Source of the DNA: Pseudomonadales bacterium
GTDB lineage: Bacteria > Pseudomonadota > Gammaproteobacteria > Pseudomonadales > Azotimanducaceae
Direction of reading: 5' to 3'
DNA length: 7,048 bases
Assembly: GCA_022448765.1 (NCBI GenBank)
Contig: JAKUTI010000139.1
Coordinates: forward strand, 1-7,048
In this document: positions 1-6,312 of the stretch, piece by piece
Numbering within the stretch: the stretch's first letter is position 1
Layout of the letters: every line of letters begins with the position of its first letter
The notes under the pieces: generated by a model
The model's input: only the letters and a program-made list of their open reading frames with translations
Told to the model about the DNA's origin: nothing
Database searches by the model: none
Made by a program: the position numbers and the translations under genes

Positions 1-2075
1 TAAAGCCGAACCTCTACGTCGCCTTGGATGCAACGGGCACCGTTACCGTGACCTCACACCGATCGGAAATGGGACAGGGAATCCGGACCGCTATAGCTCA
101 AATCATCGCCGACGAGATGGAGGCCAATTGGAGCCACGTCGTGGTAGCCCAAGCTCAGGGGGATAAGGCGTACGGCGACCAGAACACCGACGGATCACAG
201 AGCATCCGGCTATTCTTGGATAAGCTAAGACGAGCCGGCGCGACTGCGCGTCACATGCTCGAAACAGCGGCCGCTAATCGTTGGGATGTCTCGATCAACG
301 AGTGCCAGGCAAACAACCATTTCGTTGAACATAAACCTTCGGGTCAAAAGCTGGCCTACGGTGAACTCGCGGCCGAGGCGTCAAATTTATCCGTCCCACG
401 CCAGGTAACCCTTAAAGCAAGAGAAGACTTTCGTTACATCGGCAAGGGCATGAAACATGTCGATGCGGATGCCATCGCAGCGGGTACGGCAAACTATGCC
501 GCCGATGTTCGACTCCCCGAAATGGCGGTCGCCGTCATCGTTCGTCCACCCGTCCTGGGTAGTCGTGTTATCTCAGTTAATCTTGATCAAAAAGCGAAAA
601 GTCAAGTTGGGTTCATCGGTCTTGAAACCCTCGACCCGACACCCGGCGCACCTTTGTTCTATCCGTTGGGAGGTGACGCTGCGATTGCCGAAACAACGTT
701 CGCCGCAATGCAGATTGCTAAAGAGCTGGAAATCACCTGGTCGAACCCAGGCGAAACAGCAAAAACACCCGCCTTTAACGAACAATTACACGATCTGGTA
801 GGTAATCCCTGCCGTCCTCTTTTCGACAATGGCGATGTCGATCGGGTATTTGAGGACGACGGAATAACTCTTGAAGCAGTATACGAAACACCGTTTCTCG
901 GCCACGCTCCAATGGAACCCCCCTGCGCTTTAGCCGACGTGAAAAACGAACGCGTCAACGTGTGGGCGGCTGTACAGGACCCGCAATCAACGCGCGACCA
1001 CGTCGCCAATTGGCTAAAAACTGATGCAAGAAACGTTGCGATCAACGTTACCCTGCTCGGCGGTGCGTTTGGTCGGAAATCAAAACCCGACTTTGTCCTC
1101 GAAGCCGTGGAATTATCGCGCCGACTACGTCGGCCCATACGAGTTCAATGGAGTCGTGAAAACGACATTCAGCACGACTATTACCACGCCGCTAACGCGC
1201 AGTTATATCGTGCAACCCTTGATGAAGAAGGGATGCCCATAGCCTGGTTACAACGGACCGCATTTCCTTCCATCATGACGACCTACGCTAGAGGAAGTAA
1301 CGATCCAGCTGGATGGGAGTTGGAGATGGGTTTCTCGAATACTCCTTACCGGATTCGCAACCAGCGGTTCGAGTCGAAGGGTCTCCAGCCCGGGGTTCGA
1401 ATTGGTTGGATGCGATCCGTCTGCAATATTTTTCATGCATTCGCCACGAACGTTTTCGTCGACGAGCTTGCGGTCACGGCTAAAATCGACCCGATCGACT
1501 ACCGACTGGCTTTGATTCCTGAGAGCGGGATCTTAAAAGTCCCTGGGGATCAACCACCAAAGGGACATGGGTTGGACCTGGCCCGCCTTCGGCACGTGCT
1601 TGAGCGCGTTCGGGATCTGTCGGAATGGAATCGTCTTCGACCCGAGGGCACCGGTATCGGCGTAGCGATTCATCATAGTTTTCGTTCGTACGTCGCGACA
1701 GTTATTGAAGTCGAAGTGACGGGCAATAATGTCAAAGTGCAGCATGCGTGGATGGTGTTGGATTGCGGAACCTACGTTAATCCCGACTCCTGTGTCGCGC
1801 AGATGGAAGGTGCCGTAGCGTTCGGACTATCCCTCGCCCGAACCGAAGGAATCACCATGAAAGACGGTCCCGTCGATCAGAGTAATTTCCACGACTACCG
1901 TGTCCTGAGGATGAATGAAAGCCCGGCGGTCTCGGTCGAACTCGTGGCTTCGTCGGCGGCCCCCGCTGGCGTCGGAGAGCCCGGCGTACCGCCAATAGCG
2001 CCTGCCCTCGCTAATGCCATCTTTAACGCCACCGGTCAGCGCTTGAGAAAGCTGCCCCTGATGCTGTCCTCATGA
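1..2075 (+). CDS. Molybdopterin-binding subunit of a xanthine dehydrogenase-family hydroxylase (IorB-like), 5'-partial
   Basis: This is the large Mo-cofactor subunit of a molybdenum hydroxylase, a family that inserts water-derived oxygen into N-heterocycles or aldehydes and normally works with a small 2Fe-2S subunit. The reading frame is open from the first complete codon at base 3. The first residues (KPNLYVALDATG, then EMGQG) match the interior of IorB proteins, so the real start, and any Tat signal, lies upstream; the TTG at 24 is not a start. Visible family marks in order are EMGQG, NTDGSQS, the hammerhead-type stretch beginning FRYIGKG (about 431), HAPMEPP (about 900), the cofactor loop GGAFGRK (1059-1079), GWMRSV, QMEGAVAFGLS, SNFHDY, and the C-terminal GVGEPGVPPIAPALANA, whose Glu (1977-1979) corresponds to the catalytic Glu of the family. 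The C-terminus is complete. Roughly 60-100 residues are missing compared with usual IorB lengths. The 2Fe-2S partner is not in the window and may lie upstream. The substrate is unknown. Confidence 0.93.
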   Translation, partial: KPNLYVALDATGTVTVTSHRSEMGQGIRTAIAQIIADEMEANWSHVVVAQAQGDKAYGDQNTDGSQSIRLFLDKLRRAGATARHMLETAAANRWDVSINECQANNHFVEHKPSGQKLAYGELAAEASNLSVPRQVTLKAREDFRYIGKGMKHVDADAIAAGTANYAADVRLPEMAVAVIVRPPVLGSRVISVNLDQKAKSQVGFIGLETLDPTPGAPLFYPLGGDAAIAETTFAAMQIAKELEITWSNPGETAKTPAFNEQLHDLVGNPCRPLFDNGDVDRVFEDDGITLEAVYETPFLGHAPMEPPCALADVKNERVNVWAAVQDPQSTRDHVANWLKTDARNVAINVTLLGGAFGRKSKPDFVLEAVELSRRLRRPIRVQWSRENDIQHDYYHAANAQLYRATLDEEGMPIAWLQRTAFPSIMTTYARGSNDPAGWELEMGFSNTPYRIRNQRFESKGLQPGVRIGWMRSVCNIFHAFATNVFVDELAVTAKIDPIDYRLALIPESGILKVPGDQPPKGHGLDLARLRHVLERVRDLSEWNRLRPEGTGIGVAIHHSFRSYVATVIEVEVTGNNVKVQHAWMVLDCGTYVNPDSCVAQMEGAVAFGLSLARTEGITMKDGPVDQSNFHDYRVLRMNESPAVSVELVASSAAPAGVGEPGVPPIAPALANAIFNATGQRLRKLPLMLSS

Positions 2076-2117
2076 TATCGACGGCGTTAGATAGTCCATT
2101 TTTGCTGGTGATAGACA

Positions 2118-2136
2118 CGCTCGATCGTCTCGAGCG
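2118..2136. repeat. Small inverted repeat (7-bp stem, 5-base loop) between genes
   Basis: CGCTCGA (2118-2124) and TCGAGCG (2130-2136) pair perfectly around the loop TCGTC. It sits 43 bases after the hydroxylase stop and 66 bases before the next start. No T-run follows on either strand, so it is not a standard intrinsic terminator. It could be an mRNA-processing hairpin or a regulator-binding dyad, or chance. Nothing else convincing was seen in the 127-base gap: no clear -35/-10 pair. Confidence 0.3.
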
Positions 2137-2191
2137 CTACCCCGCTATATCGACATCGCCCACTCGCCGGTACAGAACTACCATACAAGCC

Positions 2192-2197
2192 AAGGAG
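2192..2197 (+). promoter_or_regulatory. Shine-Dalgarno AAGGAG that decides the start of the next gene
   Basis: AAGGAG lies 5 bases upstream of the GTG at 2203. The in-frame GTG at 2197 overlaps the last base of this motif and could not use it, so 2203 is the better start. The strength of this site, compared with the other genes here, suggests independent and efficient translation of the downstream operon. Confidence 0.7.
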
Positions 2198-2202
2198 TGT
2201 CC

Positions 2203-2976
2203 GTGAGTTCACAACAGATAGACGATCTACGTGCTGAAGGTGATGCCCTGTACGAATTTCTCGAGACATTAGAGGACCATCATTGGGAAATGCCAACGCC
2301 ATTCAAGGATCGAACGGTTAATTGGGTCGTCCAACATTTGCACGATGCCGATCGATGGGCCGTTCACTCGGTCACCGATCCCGACGGATTTCGTGCTTGG
2401 ATGCAAGATCGATCTCTCGTTAAGGACCCAGAAAGTCTTCAAGGGAAGCGTCTTTTGCAACGCTGGCGGGATTATTTTCAGAGTTTATGTACAGCGCTTG
2501 AAGCTGCAGATCCTGACATGCGAGCTCCTTGGTTTGGCCCCGATATGGGAATACGAATGATGGCCACCGCTCGGCAAATGGAAACCTGGTCCCACGGCCA
2601 AGACATTTACGACTTGCTTCGCGTCACCCGAACCAACACCGATCGCGTTCAGAATATTTGCCATATCGGCGTCCGCACTTTCGGTTGGACCTTCGTTAAC
2701 CGTCAATTGGAAATACCCTCGCCAATCCCATACGTGCGCCTCGAATCGCCCTCGGGCGCAATTTGGGAATGGAACGAGCCGTCGGAAACTGACGCGGTAA
2801 TAGGTAAAGCGGTCGAGTTCGCCCACGTCGTTACCCAAGGAAGGAACATCGCCGAAACCAACCTCGACGCCCAGGGTTCATCAGCCAACGCTTGGATGAA
2901 TATTGCTCAATGTTTCGCGGGACCACCAGAAACGCCTCCCTCCGTGGGGAAGCGCGGTTGGGACGAGGTTAGTTAA
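2203..2976 (+). CDS. TIGR03084-family putative metal-binding protein (DinB/mycothiol-dependent maleylpyruvate isomerase-like fold)
   Basis: This 257-residue soluble protein starts at GTG 2203, behind a strong AAGGAG. The N-terminal half is the DinB/MDMPI-like four-helix domain: WEMPTPF (28-34), then NWVVQHLHDADRW (40-52) with His45, and ATARQMETWSHGQD ending near residue 133 with Glu127 and His131. His...Glu-x3-His is the metal-ligand pattern of mycothiol-dependent maleylpyruvate isomerases. The motifs PWFGPDM, the GVRTFGW stretch, VTQGRN and the closing IAQCFAGPP are typical of the TIGR03084 group. Most of that group has no demonstrated reaction; relatives are thiol-dependent isomerases or transferases, so an isomerase or thiol-transfer role is inference only. 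It is the first gene of a tight four-gene run, with 17 bases to the LLM oxidoreductase, which argues for a step in the same pathway. The family is best known from Actinomycetota but also occurs elsewhere. Confidence 0.85.
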   Translation: MSSQQIDDLRAEGDALYEFLETLEDHHWEMPTPFKDRTVNWVVQHLHDADRWAVHSVTDPDGFRAWMQDRSLVKDPESLQGKRLLQRWRDYFQSLCTALEAADPDMRAPWFGPDMGIRMMATARQMETWSHGQDIYDLLRVTRTNTDRVQNICHIGVRTFGWTFVNRQLEIPSPIPYVRLESPSGAIWEWNEPSETDAVIGKAVEFAHVVTQGRNIAETNLDAQGSSANAWMNIAQCFAGPPETPPSVGKRGWDEVS

Positions 2977-2993
2977 CCAAGAGAGGAACGATT

Positions 2994-4067
2994 ATGGATT
3001 TCGGTATCTGTGTCGCATCTCACGTCAACGACATCGATTACGTCGTCCGTGCAGAACAATTAGGGTATGGGTACGCGTGGCTTGCCGATAGTCAAATGCT
3101 TTGGTCGGATTGCTACGCAACATTAGCCGTCGCGGCGACACGCACGAGTACGATTCGTCTAGGCACAGGGGTGGCCATTGCGGGCACGCGACCCGCGCCA
3201 GTCAATGCGGCGGGTATCGCAACCATCAATGCGTTAGCGCCTGGCCGTACGTTTCTCGGCGTGGGTTCCGGTAATACGGCCTTGCGGGTCATGGGATTAC
3301 CCCCCATGCGCATCAAGCAATTTGACAAGTACCTCGAGACGTTGCGACCGCTTCTTCGCGGAGAAGAGGCTTTGTTCCCATCGGAACAGGGCGATATTCC
3401 TATTCGTCACATCATGCCGGACAAGGGTTTCGTTAATTTCGACGAGGAAATCCCGCTCTATATCTCTGGCTTTGGACCTCGATCGCTGGGCTTGGCGGGT
3501 AAGCACGGCAATGGCGCGGTCCTGGGGCTGCCCGCAAATCCCGCGGTAATGGCAAACATTTGGCGGATGATTGAAGACGGTGCGAAAGAAGCTGATGCGA
3601 GCATTGACCGCGACGACTACTACACGACTGCCCTTTCGACCATTGTCGTACTAGACAACGACGAGGCGGTCGATTCAGATCGAGTCAAAGCCGAATGCGG
3701 GGCCATGGCAATGGCCGCCGTCCATTACGGTTACGAGCAAGTACGTAATTTCGGTCACCAGCCCGCTGGCGCGCTCGCCTACATATGGGACGACTACCGC
3801 GAAATGATCGAAGCATACCCAGAAGATCGTCGGCACCAACGCATTCATGGGGGGCACAACTGTTGGGTCTTGCCCGAAGAAGAACGCTTTCTTACACCTG
3901 ACGTACTCCAAGCCGCAAGCCTCATCGGCACACGTGATCAGTTGATCGACAAGTTGGCGGCGCTAGACGAGGCCGGACTTGATCAAATTATGATCCTGCC
4001 GAATTTCGACACCCGCTTCGACGTGATCGAACGTGTTGCCGCCGACGTCATGCCTGCGTTTAACTAG
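2994..4067 (+). CDS. LLM-class (luciferase-like, Mer-type) flavin- or F420-dependent oxidoreductase
   Basis: This 357-residue cytosolic TIM-barrel oxidoreductase starts at ATG 2994, behind GAGAGG at 2981-2986. The N-terminus MDFGICVAS, then AEQLGYGYAWLADSQ (20-34), RTSTIRLGTGV (50-60), TINALAPGR (77-85) and FLGVGSGN (87-94) are the standard strand/helix signatures of the bacterial luciferase-like superfamily, closest in style to the methylene-tetrahydromethanopterin reductase (Mer)-like branch. The C-terminal SLIGTRDQLIDKLAALDEAGLDQIMILP is the usual family ending. Members use FMNH2 with O2 as monooxygenases, or F420 for hydride transfer; the sequence alone does not settle which. No flavin reductase is in the window, so if FMN-dependent it would need an unlinked or upstream reductase. 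It sits between the TIGR03084 protein and the hydrolase in the same operon, where a ring-oxidising or ring-opening step would fit. Length is normal and no disruption is seen. Confidence 0.9.
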   Translation: MDFGICVASHVNDIDYVVRAEQLGYGYAWLADSQMLWSDCYATLAVAATRTSTIRLGTGVAIAGTRPAPVNAAGIATINALAPGRTFLGVGSGNTALRVMGLPPMRIKQFDKYLETLRPLLRGEEALFPSEQGDIPIRHIMPDKGFVNFDEEIPLYISGFGPRSLGLAGKHGNGAVLGLPANPAVMANIWRMIEDGAKEADASIDRDDYYTTALSTIVVLDNDEAVDSDRVKAECGAMAMAAVHYGYEQVRNFGHQPAGALAYIWDDYREMIEAYPEDRRHQRIHGGHNCWVLPEEERFLTPDVLQAASLIGTRDQLIDKLAALDEAGLDQIMILPNFDTRFDVIERVAADVMPAFN

Positions 4068-4079
4068 CGAAGCAATCCC

Positions 4080-4880
4080 TTGCGAACAAGTAAAAGCGAG
4101 GAAGCATTTACCTCATGGCAATCAGCCAAGGATCCTAGCGGGCAAATTATCCAGGAATTTATGGTTGAAAACGGTCCAAAGCGCATGGTCACCGGTGCCT
4201 TGTGGACGCCCAAAGACCCGGCAGATAACGTGCTAATTGCGTTCGGGCACGGCGCATCCGGCGATCGTTACCAAGCACCTATCCCGTACATGGCAAATAA
4301 GCTTGGTCAGTTGGGCTACACCAGTGTGTCGATGGATGGCCCCGTCCACGGACTACGGCAGGTTGGTCCTGGGGGGCGCGAAGCCCTTCGTCATGAGCTG
4401 GAACGTCAAACAGTGATCGACGATATGGTTTCTGATTGGAAAATTGCCATCGAGGCGGCCGAACGGAAAAGTTCAATCGAGGCGGATCGTTTCGCATATT
4501 TCGGGTTGTCGATGGGATCCATCTTCGGTATCCCGCTACTTGCAGAACGGTCACAACGTAAACAAACCGTTACGGTCGCGACGTTGGGACTTCTAGGCAC
4601 AACGGGTGCGGTCACGAATTTTTCCCAACGTTTAAAAGACGATGCCGGTGCCATTAACTGCCCGGTACTCTATCTGATGCAACTCGAAGACGAGCTCTTC
4701 CCACGGGAAGGGTACTTGGAGCTTTTCGATTCGCTCGGATCCCCCGACAAGCGCTTACATGCGAATCCAGGTCTTCATCCCGAAATCCCCGCAGAAGAAA
4801 TCAACACGGCGATTGACTTCCTCGCGAAACATCTCGAAGGCCATGTTCCGCGACGTATCGTCAATCCTCTAGCGGAATAA
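4080..4880 (+). CDS. Serine alpha/beta hydrolase (dienelactone hydrolase-like fold)
   Basis: This is a soluble alpha/beta hydrolase. Numbering from the TTG at 4080 (266 residues), the oxyanion-region motif GHGASGD begins at 56, the nucleophile elbow GLSMGS carries Ser144, the likely acid is Asp204 in LEDELF, and His233 in GLHPEIP completes the triad in normal order. Substrates could be esters, lactones, thioesters or amides; none is indicated. The start is uncertain. TTG 4080 is 12 bases after the preceding stop in the same frame, with only a weak GAAG upstream. The next in-frame start is ATG 4161, with AGGA four bases upstream, giving a 239-residue protein that still keeps the full catalytic fold and starts close to the first strand (KRMVTGALWTP). 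The gene runs into the SDR with only two bases between stop and start, indicating translational coupling. The functional call is firmer than the N-terminus. Confidence 0.83.
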   Translation: MRTSKSEEAFTSWQSAKDPSGQIIQEFMVENGPKRMVTGALWTPKDPADNVLIAFGHGASGDRYQAPIPYMANKLGQLGYTSVSMDGPVHGLRQVGPGGREALRHELERQTVIDDMVSDWKIAIEAAERKSSIEADRFAYFGLSMGSIFGIPLLAERSQRKQTVTVATLGLLGTTGAVTNFSQRLKDDAGAINCPVLYLMQLEDELFPREGYLELFDSLGSPDKRLHANPGLHPEIPAEEINTAIDFLAKHLEGHVPRRIVNPLAE

Positions 4881-4882
4881 GC

Positions 4883-5761
4883 ATGAGTACTCGTTTAGAC
4901 AACAAAGTGATCGTCATTACCGGGGCCGCAAGCGGCATGGGTCGTGCAGCGACGTTGCGCTTTCTCGATGAAGGAGCCGCCGTCGTTGCCGCGGATCTCA
5001 ACGTTAAAACCGGTAACGAAACCATAAAACTGGCGCACGATGCCGGTCATCAAAACATTGAGTTTGTGCGCACGGACGTCACCCAAGAATCCGATATCGA
5101 GTCGATGATCGCGACCGCCTTGAACCGGTTTGGCCGCTTAGATGGTGTCTTCAACAACGCGGGGATTGGCGGCGTCATCGGTCCGATCACGGATATTTCA
5201 GTTAACGATTGGGATGAAACGTTCGCGATGCTGTCCCGGTCTGTTTTCCTAGGAATCAAGCACGCCGCCAAAGTATTCGTCCGACAAGATCAAGGTGGCG
5301 TGATCCTTTCAACGGCTTCGATCGCGGGCATGGCCGGCGGCGCCGGGCCGCAAGCATACTCAGCGGCAAAAGCCAGCGTCATCAATCTGACCAAGAATGC
5401 GGCTGTCGAATTGGCCCCACATCGCATTCGGGTGAATGCCATTGCACCAGGCGTCATCGTGACGCCACTTGCCGCCCGAGGTGGCATGGAAAATGAGAAT
5501 GCAGCAGCACTGCAGCCGTGGCCCGAAGCTGGCCTATCGGAAGATATCGCCAACCTCGCACTATTTCTCATGAGCGACGAATCACGATTCATCACCGGTG
5601 CCAATTACCTATGCGACGGTGGCGTTCTTGCTCGCGGCCCGCGCATTTTTCGGCCGGAAGAAGACGGTGGTGGTCGACGCCCTGGGGCACGGATCGGGAT
5701 GACCTACGGAACTACTGGCCTAGAGCCCAAGCTCAGGCCTCCGAGTAATGAAACTAGCTAA
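4883..5761 (+). CDS. Short-chain dehydrogenase/reductase (classical SDR), with unusual C-terminal tail
   Basis: This 292-residue NAD(P)-dependent oxidoreductase probably interconverts an alcohol and a ketone. Visible motifs are TGAASGMG (13-20, dinucleotide loop), Asp38 after the second strand (favouring NAD over NADP), Asp65 in RTDV, NNAG (91-94), Ser146, and YSAAK with Tyr159 and Lys163, spaced as in active classical SDRs; IRVNAIAPG and the near-terminal DGG follow. The position usually held by the fourth catalytic residue, an Asn seven residues after the Trp of the WD motif, is Leu117 here. From memory, a subset of SDRs with LL/LS-R-SVFLG shares this. About 45 residues follow the DGG motif, where most SDRs have under 15; they are Gly/Arg/Pro-rich and look disordered. 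ATG 4883 lies two bases after the hydrolase stop, so translation is probably coupled. It is the last gene of the plus-strand operon. Confidence 0.92.
   Translation: MSTRLDNKVIVITGAASGMGRAATLRFLDEGAAVVAADLNVKTGNETIKLAHDAGHQNIEFVRTDVTQESDIESMIATALNRFGRLDGVFNNAGIGGVIGPITDISVNDWDETFAMLSRSVFLGIKHAAKVFVRQDQGGVILSTASIAGMAGGAGPQAYSAAKASVINLTKNAAVELAPHRIRVNAIAPGVIVTPLAARGGMENENAAALQPWPEAGLSEDIANLALFLMSDESRFITGANYLCDGGVLARGPRIFRPEEDGGGRRPGARIGMTYGTTGLEPKLRPPSNETS
5717..5739. terminator. Candidate hairpin near the convergent gene ends
   Basis: GGCCT (5717-5721) pairs with AGGCC (5735-5739), and GAGC (5723-5726) pairs with GCTC (5731-5734), leaving A5722 bulged and a CCAA loop. That is a nine-pair, GC-rich stem inside the last 45 bases of the SDR. 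No T-run follows on either strand, so it is not a canonical intrinsic terminator. Its position would serve both the SDR operon and the converging RidA transcript as a transcript-end or stabilising hairpin, because the 6-base gap between the genes has no room for one. The dyad is seen directly; the role is inferred. Confidence 0.3.
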
Positions 5762-5767
5762 GGCGAA

Positions 5768-6145
5768 TCAAACGACTGCGGTCGCTTGAATTTCAACCTT
5801 CGCGTCTAACGCCATCCCCGCAACAGCCACGGCCGATCGCGCGGGGTATGGTCCAATGCCAAAGAAGGCTTTATACGCCTCGTTCATCGCCGAAAAATCG
5901 GCAAAATCCGAAAGAAACACTTCGCACCGGACAATTTTTTCCTTGGAACTCCCAGCTTCGAGAAGCACGGTCTCGATGTTCTCAAGCGCTTGAGTCGTTT
6001 CCGACGTTATGCCACCGGTTACTAATTTATTGCTCCCAGCTGTCATGCCCAACTGCCCCGATAGGTACAACATCGATCCGGCTCGAACGGCAGAAGAAAA
6101 CGGTAACGGCAGACTCGAAGGTATGTGCTCAAATGGCGTTTCCAT
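5768..6145 (-). CDS. RidA/YjgF/YER057c/UK114-family protein (probable imine/enamine deaminase)
   Basis: This 125-residue cytosolic protein is a normal-length member of the Rid family, which usually forms trimers and hydrolyses reactive enamine/imine intermediates. Numbered from ATG 6145, it shows LYLSGQLG (26-33), the TTQALENIETVLLEAGSS stretch, N88, YPARSAVAVAG with Arg103 matching the essential Arg of active RidA proteins (Arg105 in the E. coli enzyme), and KVEIQATAVV with Glu118 at the usual Glu position. These favour real deaminase activity over an Arg-less Rid subgroup. A longer frame reaches back to 6244, but those 33 extra residues do not resemble the family, and TTGGAG sits at the right distance before 6145. 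It faces the SDR tail-to-tail across six bases and is divergent from the PhyH-like gene. By analogy with RutC it may help the neighbouring catabolic operon, though it is on the opposite strand and may be separately regulated. Confidence 0.92.
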   Translation of the reverse strand: METPFEHIPSSLPLPFSSAVRAGSMLYLSGQLGMTAGSNKLVTGGITSETTQALENIETVLLEAGSSKEKIVRCEVFLSDFADFSAMNEAYKAFFGIGPYPARSAVAVAGMALDAKVEIQATAVV

Positions 6146-6311
6146 GATTTTCCACTCCAAGAAAAACAACACTGTAACAAGTCGACACCTTAACCGATCG
6201 CCTGGAGGGGATTGATCCGAAAGAATGGCGTAAGAGCAACCCATAAGACGCGAAACCGATTCTGCTCAGTTATGCTGTCCACGAAGTCACCAGGCAACAG
6301 ATTACGTACGT
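6146..6311. promoter_or_regulatory. Divergent intergenic region between the RidA and PhyH-like genes
   Basis: These 166 bases separate two divergently oriented starts, so promoters for both are expected here. No convincing -35/-10 pair was found on either strand; TATGCT at 6271-6276 is at best a weak -10 for the plus strand, with no matching -35. A perfect 10-base palindrome overlaps the right end. No RNA gene or additional coding region is supported; the minus-strand frame crossing this region is a shadow. Confidence 0.4.
6155..6160 (-). promoter_or_regulatory. Shine-Dalgarno TTGGAG for the RidA gene
   Basis: Read on the minus strand, TTGGAG ends nine bases before the ATG at 6145-6143. It supports the short 125-residue RidA over the 158-residue version starting at 6244. 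Confidence 0.65.
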
Positions 6312-6312
6312 A
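6303..6312. repeat. Perfect palindrome TACGTACGTA overlapping the PhyH-like start codon
   Basis: The ten bases TACGTACGTA read the same on both strands, and the last A is the first base of the ATG at 6312. In this position it could be an operator or translational control site for the downstream gene. The symmetry is certain, the function is not; a ten-base palindrome can occur by chance. Confidence 0.3.

Noticed and set aside
24..26. TTG as the start of the Mo-hydroxylase subunit
   Set aside because: The seven in-frame codons before it (from base 3) already match IorB interior sequence and the frame is open to the window edge, so the gene begins upstream.
659..1138. 159-codon open frame on the minus strand
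   Set aside because: It lies wholly inside the Mo-hydroxylase gene, has a composition typical of an antisense shadow and no recognisable motif.
2075..2154. Direct repeat ATATCGAC at 2075-2082 and 2147-2154
   Set aside because: Eight bases, two copies, the first overlapping a stop codon; too short to support an operator claim.
5290..5604. 104-codon minus-strand frame inside the SDR
   Set aside because: It is antisense to a gene with full SDR motifs and has no motif of its own.
6146..6244. N-terminal extension of RidA by 33 residues
   Set aside because: The extra residues do not resemble the Rid family, whose proteins begin near METPFEH, and a well-placed TTGGAG supports the ATG at 6145.
6192..6260. 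Direct repeat AACCGAT at 6192-6198 and 6254-6260
   Set aside because: Only seven bases and two copies 62 bases apart; expected by chance at this length scale.
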